A stretch of DNA of 64,000 nt from an uncultured Lachnospiraceae bacterium. Its GTDB lineage: Bacteria; Bacillota; Clostridia; Lachnospirales; Lachnospiraceae. A program made the translations under genes and the position numbers. The stretch is taken from NCBI GenBank assembly GCA_947589155.1, contig CANQBH010000007.1, forward strand, positions 1 to 64,000, in the 5' to 3' direction. A model generated the notes under the pieces. It did not search any database. It was not told the DNA's origin and was given only the letters and a program-made list of their open reading frames with translations. Below, in pieces: positions 1 through 8,360 of this stretch (positions are counted from its first letter, which is position 1; each line of letters opens with the position of its first letter).

Positions 1-194
1 GCGGCCTTTTTTCTTGTTTCCCATTCCGCGGCAAAACTTTCCGCGATATAGAGCGCGCGGCAGAGCCGCGGCGGCGTCTCAAGGACGAGTTTCGGCCCCT
101 CGGCGATAAAAACGTTTTCCTCCCTGCGCGCCCTGCCCGAACGCTGCAGGCGGCGGATCCGTTTGATCTGTCCGTTCGACGTACTTGTTATCAT
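1..194 (-). CDS. Partial SpoU/TrmH-type RNA 2'-O-methyltransferase (N-terminus)
   Basis: This is the first 64 codons of a gene that runs off the left edge. It begins MITSTSNGQIKRIRRLQ and continues to ENVFIAEGPKLVLE, the pattern of the substrate-binding domain preceding the SPOUT methyltransferase fold in TrmH/RlmB-type enzymes (S-N-x-x-I-K, then F-x-x-E-G-x-K-L-V-x-E). These enzymes methylate a ribose in rRNA or tRNA using S-adenosylmethionine. The ATG at 192-194 has a strong ribosome site (GGAGG at 200-204, five bases upstream). The catalytic domain is outside the window, so the exact target cannot be named. Confidence 0.75.
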   Translation of the reverse strand, partial: MITSTSNGQIKRIRRLQRSGRARREENVFIAEGPKLVLETPPRLCRALYIAESFAAEWETRKKA

Positions 195-241
195 ATGCTC
201 CTCCACGCGCGGCTATGCCCGCGCGGCACTATTCATTCCAT

Positions 242-270
242 AAAAAAAGACGGCGCACGCCATCTTTTTT
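242..270 (-). terminator. Intrinsic terminator after pfkA
   Basis: A seven-pair stem (AGATGGC/GCCGTCT as RNA, one G-U pair) with a GUGC loop is followed on the minus strand by seven T residues. It lies 17 bases past the pfkA stop and separates pfkA from the methyltransferase gene. Confidence 0.85.
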
Positions 271-287
271 CATGCTTATGTAACCGT

Positions 288-1265
288 TCAAGAAGCGCTT
301 AACGTATTGCAGATCTCAAATTGATACTCGTCCACGTCTTTGGTCATCGCCAGCGCCTCGTCGATATCGAAGTCTACGAATTTGCCGTTCTTGTATCCTA
401 CGACGCGGTTGCTCGCGCCCTGACACAGCAGATCCACGGCCAGCGCCCCCATCGTGGAAGCGTAGACCCTGTCCTTGCAGCTCGGGTTGCCGCCGCGCTG
501 CATGTGTCCGAGGATCGTCGCCCTCGTCTCGATACCGGTCGCGGCTTCAATCCGCTTTGCCATGGAAGCGGAATGTCCGATTCCCTCGGCGTTGATGATG
601 ATGTGATGTTTCTTGCCGCGCTTCTTTCCCTCGATGATGTGGTTGACCAGCGCCTGCTCGTCGTAGTTGTAGCGTTCCGGCAGCAGCACGTCTTCCGCGC
701 CGTTGGCGATCCCGCACCAAAGCGCGATATAACCGGCGCCGCGTCCCATGACCTCGATGATGGAGCAGCGTTCGTGCGATGTGGACGTATCCCTGACCTT
801 GTCGATCGCTTCCATTGCTGTATTCACCGCGGTATCGAAACCGATCGTATATTCCGTGCAGGCAATGTCCAGATCGATCGTGCCCGGAAGGCCGATCGTG
901 TTGATCCCGAGCGCCGCGAGTTTCTGCGCGCCCTTAAAGGAACCGTCGCCGCCGATCACCACAAGGCCGTCGATCCCGTGCTTGCGGCAGATATCCGCGC
1001 CTTTCTGCTGATATTCCGCCTCTACAAATTCCAGACAGCGCGCCGTCTGTAAGATCGTGCCGCCGCGCTGGATGATCTCGGAAACGCTGTGCGCGTCCAT
1101 ATCTATGATTTCTTCCTGAAGAAGGCCTGCATATCCGCGTTTGATGCCTTTCACCTGCTTGCCTCTGGCGATCGCCTGCCGGACTACGGCGCGGATGGCA
1201 GCGTTCATTCCCGGCGCGTCGCCTCCGCTGGTCAAAACGCCGATCGTATGGATTTCTTTTGCCAT
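288..1265 (-). CDS. pfkA: ATP-dependent 6-phosphofructokinase
   Basis: This cytoplasmic enzyme phosphorylates fructose 6-phosphate to fructose 1,6-bisphosphate, the committed step of glycolysis. At 325 residues it has the normal bacterial length. Visible motifs are GVLTSGGDAPGMN near the N-terminus, GGDGSFKGA (Gly after GGD fits ATP rather than pyrophosphate use), PGTIDLD with both catalytic-loop aspartates, and RATILGHMQRGG in the substrate site. The family usually has PGTIDND; the Asn-to-Leu change is one I recall from Lachnospiraceae homologues. The start has an AGGAGG site. It is 42 bases after dnaE with no visible promoter, so it is probably the last gene of the HD-dnaE-pfkA transcript. 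Confidence 0.96.
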   Translation of the reverse strand: MAKEIHTIGVLTSGGDAPGMNAAIRAVVRQAIARGKQVKGIKRGYAGLLQEEIIDMDAHSVSEIIQRGGTILQTARCLEFVEAEYQQKGADICRKHGIDGLVVIGGDGSFKGAQKLAALGINTIGLPGTIDLDIACTEYTIGFDTAVNTAMEAIDKVRDTSTSHERCSIIEVMGRGAGYIALWCGIANGAEDVLLPERYNYDEQALVNHIIEGKKRGKKHHIIINAEGIGHSASMAKRIEAATGIETRATILGHMQRGGNPSCKDRVYASTMGALAVDLLCQGASNRVVGYKNGKFVDFDIDEALAMTKDVDEYQFEICNTLSAS

Positions 1266-1307
1266 CGTTCTATCCTCCTATCCATTCTCATTCACTCGAC
1301 TTATATT

Positions 1308-4300
1308 TTAATATCTTTTGTGCCGAAATTCAATATTCTTTTGGATAACTTTTATATTCTGCGCCCCAAACGCCTCCTCTAACGCTTCTTTCGCGCCGAG
1401 TTCCACGGACGTCCGGCAGTTTTTCGGAAAACGCTTGACGGCGCGCTCTCTGGAAAGATAGACGACCACGTCGTCGTTGCCGTCAAAGCGGCGCAAAAGA
1501 TCGAGCAGCCCGCTTTCGGCGGCAAAATAGTCTTCCTTGGAAGGAAACTGCACCCAGAGTTCCTTTGCGGCCTCGCTGAATTCACGGATCTCCTGCGCGA
1601 TCAGTTTGGCGTCCTTTTCCTCCTCGGCCTGCACGCGTCCGAGGATCAGCACCTTTTTGTCTTCGGCCAGCGCCTCCCTGTATTCTTCAAAGACGCGCGG
1701 GAACACCACGACTTCGACCGTTCCTACCAGATCTTCCAGCATTAAAAACGCCATCATCTGGTTGTTCTTGGTGTATTTTGTGTTCAGCGACGTGATCATG
1801 CCGCCGATCACCACGCTCTTTCCGTCCTCGAGCATCCCTTCCTCCGCCTGCCCGTCAAACTCGTCGCTCTCGCGGTACATGAACTCGCGGGAAAGCGCGG
1901 TGGTATTTTTCTGAAGGACGTCGAGATAGCCTTCGAGCGGATGGCCGCTCAGATACACGCCGAGCACCTCTTTTTCAAAGTTGAGGAAAAGTTCGCGGTC
2001 AAACTCCTCCACGTCCGGCATCCGGAGTTCAAAGTCTTCTTTTTCTTCCGGCGCGGCAATGTCAAACAGCGTCATCTGTCCCGCCATGGACATCTTTTTG
2101 TCGTTGTTGATCTTATCCACGAGCGACGGAAAGATCATCGTCATCTGCCGCCGGTTGCCGTCGAGCGTATCGAGCGCGCCCGCCTTGATCAGGTTCTCGA
2201 TGGCGCGCCGGTTGTTTTCGCGGCCGCTGGTGCGCACGACAAAATCTTCCAGCGTCTTGTACGGTCCGCGCACCTTCCGCTCCTGAAGGATAAAGTCCAC
2301 GGTCGGCCGTCCGAGGCTCTTGATCGCGTACATGCCGTAGCGGATCTTGCCGTCCGCCACGGCGAAGTCTCCCCGCCCCTGATTGATGTCCGGCGGCAGC
2401 ACCGTGATCCCCATGTCGCGGCAGACCATGATGTATTCCGCGACCTTTGTCGACGAATCGAGCACCGACGTCATCAGCGCCGCCATAAATTCCACCGGAT
2501 AGTAGCACTTGAGATAGGCGGTCTGATACGCCACCACCGCGTAAGCCGCCGCGTGGGATTTGTTGAACGCGTATTTCGCGAAATCCGTCATCTCGTCGTA
2601 GATCCGGTTGGCGATCTCCTCGGAAATGCCGTTGGCGATACAGCCCGGCACGCCTTCTTCCGGATTGCCGTAGACAAAATTATGCCGCTCCTTTTCCATG
2701 ACGTCCGTCTTTTTCTTTGACATCGCGCGGCGCACAAGGTCGCTCCGCCCAAGGGAATAGCCCGCGAGATCGCGGACGATCTGCATGACCTGCTCCTGAT
2801 AGACGATACAGCCGTAGGTCGGCGCGAGGATCGGCTCCATCTGCGGGCAGTCGTAAACGACGGCGCTGCGGTCGTTCTTGCCGCGGATATAGTTCGGGAT
2901 AAAATCCATCGGGCCCGGGCGGTACAGGGAGATTCCGGCAATGACGTCCTCAAGGCTCTCCGGCTTGAGTTCCTTCATGAAATTTTTCATGCCGCCGCTT
3001 TCCAACTGGAACACCCCTTCGGTCTTTCCGGAGGCGATCAGATCCAGCACCTTCCTGTCCCCGTAGTCGATCGCGTCCATGTCCGGCGCTTTTTCTCCGC
3101 CTTCCGCGATCAGTTTCAGCGCGTCGTCGATCACGGTCAGCGTGCGCAGACCCAGAAAGTCCATCTTGAGAAGCCCCAGTTCCTCGATCGTGGTCATTGT
3201 AAACTGCGTCGTGACGGAACCGTCGCCGCCGCGGCAGAGCGGCACATATTCGTCCATCGGCTCCCGCGAGATCACAACGCCCGCCGCGTGCATCCCCGTA
3301 TGCCTCGGCAGCCCCTCGAGCCGCATCGCGGTGTCGATCAGGCGGCGGACTTCCGCGTCCTCCTCATACATCCGGCGCAGATCCGCGCTGACGGTCAGGG
3401 CGCGCTCCAACGTGATATTCAGTTCCGCCGGCACCGCCTTTGCGATGTCGCTGACAAACTGATACGGAAGATCCATCACGCGCCCGACGTCACGGATCAC
3501 GCCCTTGGCCTTTAACGTGCCGAAGGTGACGATCTGCGTCACGCAGTCCTTGCCGTATTTTTCCACCACATAGTCGATGACTTCTCCCCGCCGGTTGAAG
3601 CAGAAGTCGATGTCGATATCGGGCATGGACACGCGCTCCGGATTGAGAAAGCGCTCAAACAGCAGATTGTAGCGGATCGGGTCGATGTTGGTAATGCCCG
3701 TCGTATAAGCCACGAGGCTTCCCGCCGCGCTGCCGCGCCCCGGCCCGACCGGTATCCCGTGCGTCCGCGCGTAATTGATGAAATCCCAGACGATCAGGAA
3801 GTAGTCCACATAGCCCATGGTCCGGATCGTATCGAGTTCGTAGTTGAGCCTCTCGGTCAGCGCCGGCGTCGCCTCGGGGTAGCGCTCCTTCAGGCCGTCG
3901 AAACAGAGTTTGTTGAGGTATTCCCATGAATCGTAACCCTCCGGCGGCTGATAACGCGGCAGTTTCGTCACGCCGAATTCGATCTCGACCTCGCATCGCT
4001 CCGCGATCTTCTGCGTGTTTTCGACCGCCTGCGGGGCGTACGGGAACAGCGCGCGCATCTCCTCCTCGGATTTGACGTAATACTGCCCGCCCTCATAGCG
4101 CAGACGGTCTTCGTCGCTGAGTTTTTTGCCCGTCTGGATACACAAAAGGACGTCGTGGCTCGCCGCGTCCTCCGCGTAGGTGTAATGGACGTCGTTCGTG
4201 CAGACCAGTCCGATACCGGTCTCCGCGCTCATGCGCACGAGCTGCTGGTTCACATACTGCTGCATTTCAATACCGTGATCCTGCAGTTCCAGAAAATAAT

Positions 4301-4808
4301 TGCCCTCGCCGAAGATCTTCTGATACGCCAGCGCCGTCTCTTTCGCGTCGTCGTACAGGCCCTTTTCCAAGAGGCGCGGCACTTCGCCCGCCAGACAGGC
4401 GCTTAAACAGATCAGGCCTTCGCTGTATTTTTCCAGCGTCTCGCGGTCCACCCGCGGCTTGTAGTAGTAGCCGTCCACAAAACCGACGGAGACAAGTTTG
4501 ATGAGGTTCTGATAACCCCTATTGTTCTCCGCCAGAAGGATCAGGTGGTAGTATCGGTCCTCGCCGTGGGACAGTTCCCGATCGAAGCGGGAATTTGGCG
4601 CGACGTAGACCTCGCAGCCGAGGATCGGCCGGATCCCCTGCTTTTTACATTCTTTATAAAAATCGATCACGCCGTACATCACGCCGTGGTCGGTGATCGC
4701 GGCGGAATCCATCCCGAGTTCCTTGACGCGGGCGACATATTCCGTGATCTTGTTTGAGCCGTCCAACAGGCTGTATTCGGTATGCGTATGCAGATGCGTA
4801 AATGCCAT
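1308..4808 (-). CDS. dnaE: DNA polymerase III subunit alpha
   Basis: This is a replicative (or lesion-tolerant) C-family polymerase of 1166 residues, the full DnaE length. The PHP domain opens with HLHTHTEYSLLDG and AITDHGVMYG. The palm carries PDIDIDF near residue 400, the catalytic aspartate motif, and a GPGRGSAAGSLVAY nucleotide-binding stretch precedes it. Later come a tandem helix-hairpin-helix region and a C-terminal OB-fold (near residues 990-1070). Clostridia normally also carry PolC, so DnaE may be the secondary replicase; this cannot be decided here. It starts 12 bases after the HD-protein stop with a GAGAGG site, so the two are co-transcribed. Confidence 0.96.
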   Translation of the reverse strand: MAFTHLHTHTEYSLLDGSNKITEYVARVKELGMDSAAITDHGVMYGVIDFYKECKKQGIRPILGCEVYVAPNSRFDRELSHGEDRYYHLILLAENNRGYQNLIKLVSVGFVDGYYYKPRVDRETLEKYSEGLICLSACLAGEVPRLLEKGLYDDAKETALAYQKIFGEGNYFLELQDHGIEMQQYVNQQLVRMSAETGIGLVCTNDVHYTYAEDAASHDVLLCIQTGKKLSDEDRLRYEGGQYYVKSEEEMRALFPYAPQAVENTQKIAERCEVEIEFGVTKLPRYQPPEGYDSWEYLNKLCFDGLKERYPEATPALTERLNYELDTIRTMGYVDYFLIVWDFINYARTHGIPVGPGRGSAAGSLVAYTTGITNIDPIRYNLLFERFLNPERVSMPDIDIDFCFNRRGEVIDYVVEKYGKDCVTQIVTFGTLKAKGVIRDVGRVMDLPYQFVSDIAKAVPAELNITLERALTVSADLRRMYEEDAEVRRLIDTAMRLEGLPRHTGMHAAGVVISREPMDEYVPLCRGGDGSVTTQFTMTTIEELGLLKMDFLGLRTLTVIDDALKLIAEGGEKAPDMDAIDYGDRKVLDLIASGKTEGVFQLESGGMKNFMKELKPESLEDVIAGISLYRPGPMDFIPNYIRGKNDRSAVVYDCPQMEPILAPTYGCIVYQEQVMQIVRDLAGYSLGRSDLVRRAMSKKKTDVMEKERHNFVYGNPEEGVPGCIANGISEEIANRIYDEMTDFAKYAFNKSHAAAYAVVAYQTAYLKCYYPVEFMAALMTSVLDSSTKVAEYIMVCRDMGITVLPPDINQGRGDFAVADGKIRYGMYAIKSLGRPTVDFILQERKVRGPYKTLEDFVVRTSGRENNRRAIENLIKAGALDTLDGNRRQMTMIFPSLVDKINNDKKMSMAGQMTLFDIAAPEEKEDFELRMPDVEEFDRELFLNFEKEVLGVYLSGHPLEGYLDVLQKNTTALSREFMYRESDEFDGQAEEGMLEDGKSVVIGGMITSLNTKYTKNNQMMAFLMLEDLVGTVEVVVFPRVFEEYREALAEDKKVLILGRVQAEEEKDAKLIAQEIREFSEAAKELWVQFPSKEDYFAAESGLLDLLRRFDGNDDVVVYLSRERAVKRFPKNCRTSVELGAKEALEEAFGAQNIKVIQKNIEFRHKRY

Positions 4809-4820
4809 GTTCCTCTCCCG

Positions 4821-5249
4821 TCAGCGCTGCTCCCCGCGGCGCAGCATGTCGATCGCTTTTTGATATTTGTCCCAGCGGCTGAAATCCTCCGGCCCCGGAT
4901 CCTTGATCCGGCTGCGGTCCGTGTTGTGCCGCAGATCCGCCAGTTTGACCCGCACGGCGAGCGCGTTTTTCATGACGCGGCGGATATAATCGAAATAGTC
5001 CTCGCCTTCGCGGCGGGTCAGCGCCACGACCGCGTCCGTGATCTCGTCGCCGAAGACCGGACGCAGATCTTCCTCCCGAAGATAGGTGTCCTCTAAGACG
5101 TCGTGCAGAAGCGCGGCCGTCTTCTCGGTCTCTGTTTCCAGAAACGAGGCGACCGCCCTCGGATGCTCGATATATGCCGTTCCCATTTTATCCACCTGTC
5201 CCCGGTGCGCCATCGACGCCACCAGATCCGCCGCTTTTACGCTGTCCAT
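4821..5249 (-). CDS. Small HD-domain (p)ppGpp-hydrolase-like protein
   Basis: A single-domain protein of the RelA/SpoT hydrolase (Mesh1/SAH-like) HD family. Visible motifs are MAHRGQ, YIEHPRAVA, the metal-binding ALLHDVLEDT (the HD and ED pairs) and VKLADLRHNTD. There is no synthetase or TGS domain. By family it may hydrolyse alarmones, but it could act on another nucleotide. The frame is open to 5309; I chose the ATG at 5249 because AAAGGA lies five bases upstream, while the upstream ATGs have poor sites. It is the first gene of a unit with dnaE and pfkA. Confidence 0.75.
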   Translation of the reverse strand: MDSVKAADLVASMAHRGQVDKMGTAYIEHPRAVASFLETETEKTAALLHDVLEDTYLREEDLRPVFGDEITDAVVALTRREGEDYFDYIRRVMKNALAVRVKLADLRHNTDRSRIKDPGPEDFSRWDKYQKAIDMLRRGEQR

Positions 5250-5332
5250 GCCGATCCTTTCCGCTCCTTTTTTCCTTTCTATCATACTATAATTTGTCCC
5301 CTTTGACATCGTTTTTTTATTCTTTTTCGCGT

Positions 5333-5371
5333 AAAAAAACAGTCCCGAAAACCGCGCGCGGCTTTCGGGAC
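5333..5371 (-). terminator. Strong terminator after the EF-hand protein gene
   Basis: A long GC-rich stem (GTCCCGAAA paired with TTTCGGGAC, with CCGCGCGCGG inside) is followed by seven T residues on the minus strand. It lies 28 bases beyond the stop at 5399. Confidence 0.92.
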
Positions 5372-5398
5372 GATTCCCGTCAAACTATGCAGATATCG

Positions 5399-6436
5399 TT
5401 ACATGGCCAGATCGACATGCTGTATCGTTCCGGCACGTCCGTCTTCCATCAAAAAGACGCCGCTCCTTCTGATCCTTCCGTTTTCCTCTCCCCTTTCGTT
5501 CTTCATGTCAAACTCCGTACCCACACTCTGCAGGCAGATCGCGCCGACCCCTTTGTCCTTTAATTTGTAACAGGTCCCTTTGCCGTCCTCCGAAGGCACC
5601 CAGACCTGCAGTTTGTCAAAGATATCGTCCGCTTCGTCGATCCATCCGTTGCCGTCGAGATCGTACTGCGAAAGATCGTAAAACCCGTTGCCGGACTGCG
5701 TGCCAAACAATTCGGAGCCGTCGTTGATAACGCCGTCGCCGTTGCGGTCCAGCGCAAGGAACGCGCTGCCCGCGCCGAGCATACTGATCTGGTCTTCCTC
5801 GCCGTCGCAGTCGAGATCGAAGTAGAACTTCTGATCCGAGACGTTCGCCGTATCGCTGTCCAGATTGATGACCAGCGGGTCGCACAACGCCGGTTCCCAA
5901 CCGATCGTCTGCTGCGTGACTTCCTCGTAGAAACTGCGGCTCATGCCGACGTCCACGTTAAAGTCGATCTGTCTGCCGTCCGCCGTGACCACGGTGCCCT
6001 GCGTGGAAAATTCCATGCTTTCCGACTCCTGATAGTACAGCGTCTGCTCCGACAGCGTCATCTGCATTCCCATGCCCGAGCCGCCGAAAAGCCCGCCGCG
6101 GCTCTGCATAAAGAACATCCGAAACAGATAGCCCAGCGTCTCCATGCGGATCTTCATCTCGTTTTCCCGCAGGCTCTCCGCACTGTTTGCCACGCTGCCG
6201 ACGCCGTCCGAGCGGCCCGCTTTACTTCCCGCCGCCAGAAAATCTCCGGTGATGTTTCCCGACGAATTAAGATGATAATTGAGCGTGCCGAGAAAGCCTC
6301 CTTTGCCCACCAGACCGATCGGCAGCGAAAACGGGCTGCCCGCCGCGTTCGAGCCGAACGCGCCGTTCCTGACGCCGGACGACTGCTGATACTTATGCCT
6401 TCCGGCCATCGCGATATCCTGTGATTGAATAATCAT
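5399..6436 (-). CDS. EF-hand-like calcium-binding protein, putative motility-regulon member
   Basis: This 345-residue protein has no signal peptide or membrane segment. Its C-terminal half matches the DPLVINLD...FDLDCDGEED...LALDRNGDGVINDGSELFG architecture of haemolysin-type and VCBS-like calcium-binding proteins. Three acidic loops are visible: DLDCDGEED, DRNGDGVIND and DLDGNGWIDEAD. The N-terminal third is Gly/Ser-rich and unrecognised. The frame is open to 6502, but the ATG at 6436 is chosen because AGGGGG lies eight bases upstream. The gene sits behind a sigma-D-like promoter and a leader with a terminator. Its cellular role is unknown; the promoter suggests expression with motility genes (inference). 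Confidence 0.8.
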   Translation of the reverse strand: MIIQSQDIAMAGRHKYQQSSGVRNGAFGSNAAGSPFSLPIGLVGKGGFLGTLNYHLNSSGNITGDFLAAGSKAGRSDGVGSVANSAESLRENEMKIRMETLGYLFRMFFMQSRGGLFGGSGMGMQMTLSEQTLYYQESESMEFSTQGTVVTADGRQIDFNVDVGMSRSFYEEVTQQTIGWEPALCDPLVINLDSDTANVSDQKFYFDLDCDGEEDQISMLGAGSAFLALDRNGDGVINDGSELFGTQSGNGFYDLSQYDLDGNGWIDEADDIFDKLQVWVPSEDGKGTCYKLKDKGVGAICLQSVGTEFDMKNERGEENGRIRRSGVFLMEDGRAGTIQHVDLAM

Positions 6437-6457
6437 AACGATCCCCCTTTTTTGTTC

Positions 6458-6478
6458 TAAGTGTTTACCGCATTCATT
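6458..6478 (-). CDS. Possible six-codon leader peptide (MNAVNT)
   Basis: In the leader of the EF-hand gene, AAGGAGG is followed six bases later by an ATG opening a six-codon frame (M-N-A-V-N-T-stop) that ends about 20 bases before the main start. The ribosome site is stronger than most in the window. Translation is not demonstrated; the site could instead serve the longer in-frame start at 6502 poorly. Treat it as a candidate upstream ORF. Confidence 0.25.
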
Positions 6479-6500
6479 CAAGACCTCCTTTTCATAGAAC

Positions 6501-6546
6501 AAAAAAGACGGCTGCTTTAAGATCTCCGTTCCTTAAAAAAGCCGTC
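6501..6546 (-). terminator. Terminator or attenuator in the EF-hand gene leader
   Basis: GACGGCT pairs with AGCCGTC, with an inner TTTAAG/CTTAAA stem, and six T residues follow on the minus strand. It is 98 bases past the CPBP protease stop, so it can end that operon. It also lies downstream of the sigma-D-like promoter and upstream of the EF-hand ORF, so transcripts from that promoter must pass it. Confidence 0.8.
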
Positions 6547-6593
6547 CCTGGTATGTTTCCCCGTAGTTTGCGCGAACTATCGTTGTACTATAA

Positions 6594-6620
6594 ATATCGG
6601 AAAAAATACCCGTTTATTTA
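6594..6620 (-). promoter_or_regulatory. Putative sigma-D (sigma-28) promoter
   Basis: On the minus strand TAAA (6617-6620) is followed after 15 bases by TCCGATAT, close to the Bacillus sigma-D consensus TAAA-N15-GCCGATAT. No comparable sigma-A promoter is seen upstream of the EF-hand gene. The match is by eye. Confidence 0.55.
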
Positions 6621-6643
6621 CTGTTTTTTGTTTTCCAATTCTG

Positions 6644-7504
6644 TCATGCCGCGTCTTCCGCGAACGAACGGCCGAGCAGGCGCACGCCCGCGTAACACGC
6701 CACCATCGCGCCGAAAAGCAGAAGGAAGAACATCTGCGGCGTTCCGGCCGCCGAAAAGAGCGCGCCCCCGAAAACGCCGAGCACGTTAAAGAGCATATGC
6801 AGAACGACCGGCACCCAGAGCCGCCCCGACTTTTCCGCAAAATAGCCGAGGAAAAGGCCGAGCACAAAGGCGTAGGACGCCTGCAGAGGATTCATATGCA
6901 TTCCCGCAAACAGCAGCGCCTGTACGATATTGGCCGGCCAGAACGGCATCATGCTGCGCCCGTAGCGAAACGTCAGGCCGCGGTAGGCCAGTTCCTCGCA
7001 GATCGGCGCGAGGATCACTGCATAGAGGACCAGCGGCAGCGTCGCCGCCTCGGAAAACCCCATCCGCTCCGTCAGCATTTCGTATTCCGCGAGCCACGAC
7101 GGGAACGCGATCGACAGCAGCCGTATCATGTAATTGCTGAGAAGCTGTATGCCGAGCGCGAACAAAACCGCACCGCCGGAGAGCGCCGCCGGATTGACCA
7201 TGTCCTTCTTCGCGATCACGCCGCGGAGAGCATCGCTTTTTTTGTACCAGATTCCCATCAGAAGGATCCCGACAGCGGCATAGATCAGAGAGACCGCGAC
7301 GTTAAAATCGGCGGACGAGGCGGTCTTGAGATACGAGGAGAAAAAATCCTCATAGGTGCCGCCGTCGTATCCGAACGCCCGCAGGCAAATCAGGAAAAAC
7401 GCTCCCGCATAGGAAACGAAAAACTGCAGGGCGAAAATGAGGATACTCGGCAGGATGATCCCTGCGAGCAGCTGCCCCCTTCCGCCGTTCTTTTGCTCAT
7501 TCAT
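6644..7504 (-). CDS. CPBP-family intramembrane metalloprotease (CAAX/Abi type)
   Basis: A 286-residue polytopic membrane protein with about seven hydrophobic segments. The glutamate motif EELAYRGLTFRYGR matches the EExxxR signature of the family, followed by FAGMHMN and VLHMLFN, which supply the conserved histidines. Bacterial relatives are linked to bacteriocin immunity, peptide maturation or regulated proteolysis; the substrate here is unknown. Its ATG overlaps the patatin stop by eight bases, so the two are translationally coupled. It is the last gene of the T-box-led ileS transcript. Confidence 0.88.
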   Translation of the reverse strand: MNEQKNGGRGQLLAGIILPSILIFALQFFVSYAGAFFLICLRAFGYDGGTYEDFFSSYLKTASSADFNVAVSLIYAAVGILLMGIWYKKSDALRGVIAKKDMVNPAALSGGAVLFALGIQLLSNYMIRLLSIAFPSWLAEYEMLTERMGFSEAATLPLVLYAVILAPICEELAYRGLTFRYGRSMMPFWPANIVQALLFAGMHMNPLQASYAFVLGLFLGYFAEKSGRLWVPVVLHMLFNVLGVFGGALFSAAGTPQMFFLLLFGAMVACYAGVRLLGRSFAEDAA

Positions 7505-8354
7505 ATAAAAATTCCTTTACCTTTCCCATGCGCTCCCGCGCATCGCGCAGCCCGTTGTCATACAAACGCTGCGTGACCGCCGGATCCGTATCGTAAGTGC
7601 CGGTTTTGATCGAAGCGGACGGGTGGAACGACAGGACCCTGCCCTGCGCTTCCAGCGCCTCCGCCTGCTCCATCTGCGCGTTATACATCTGATGGCGGCG
7701 GTTGAGCGCCTCCACAGTCTTCGGGTATCTGCGCCGCAGCGCCAGCGTGTAGGCCGGCCGTCCGCCCTGCGGCTTCATCCTGTATCCCTCCGGTTTGGAA
7801 AACAGGACGATCATCCTCTCGCATCCGTTTGCCAGCGCATGCGCGACGGGAACGGAATCCGAAACGCCGCCGTCGAAATAGGTATGCCCCCCAAAGACGA
7901 TGGGGCGGCACGCCACCGGCAGCGCGCAACTTGCCATGATCGGCCGGTAATCGTTGCGCTCCACCTCGTTTTTGTTGAAATAATGGGGCTGCCCCGTCTC
8001 CGCGTCGGTCGCCGCGATATAGGTATCCGTCGGGTTGTTCCGGTACTTATCATAGTCCAGCGGATCGACGCCGCCTTCGTTGGTCATCGTCCCGTAAATA
8101 TACTGAAGGCCGAACAGGGAGCCCGACGCCAGCAGGCTCCGCAGCCCGAAGTACATCGGGTCCTTGACATGCTTGGTATAGTAGCGGAGATTCCTCTCGC
8201 GCTGCCCCGCCAGAAACGAGGCGCAGTTGGCCGATCCCGCGGAAACGCCGATACAGTAATCGAACCGGATGTCCTCATCCAGAAACGCGTCCAGCACGCC
8301 GGCGCTGTACGCGCACTTCATGCCGCCGCCCTCTACGATCAGACCTGTTTTCAT
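7497..8354 (-). CDS. Patatin-like phospholipase
   Basis: A 285-residue soluble protein of the patatin/RssA family of acyl hydrolases. The oxyanion loop reads EGGGMKCAYSAGVLDAF, the nucleophile elbow is GVSAGS, and the second half of the Ser-Asp dyad is DGGVSDS. It probably cleaves acyl chains from membrane phospholipids, but the substrate is not shown. No secretion signal is visible. It starts six bases after the glgP stop and overlaps the downstream protease gene. Confidence 0.9.
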   Translation of the reverse strand: MKTGLIVEGGGMKCAYSAGVLDAFLDEDIRFDYCIGVSAGSANCASFLAGQRERNLRYYTKHVKDPMYFGLRSLLASGSLFGLQYIYGTMTNEGGVDPLDYDKYRNNPTDTYIAATDAETGQPHYFNKNEVERNDYRPIMASCALPVACRPIVFGGHTYFDGGVSDSVPVAHALANGCERMIVLFSKPEGYRMKPQGGRPAYTLALRRRYPKTVEALNRRHQMYNAQMEQAEALEAQGRVLSFHPSASIKTGTYDTDPAVTQRLYDNGLRDARERMGKVKEFLYE

Positions 8355-8360
8355 GATTCC

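Noticed and set aside
6437..6600. Cyclic-di-GMP riboswitch in the EF-hand gene leader
   Set aside because: The conserved core sequences of c-di-GMP-I and c-di-GMP-II RNAs were not found by eye; only an unassigned attenuator is claimed.
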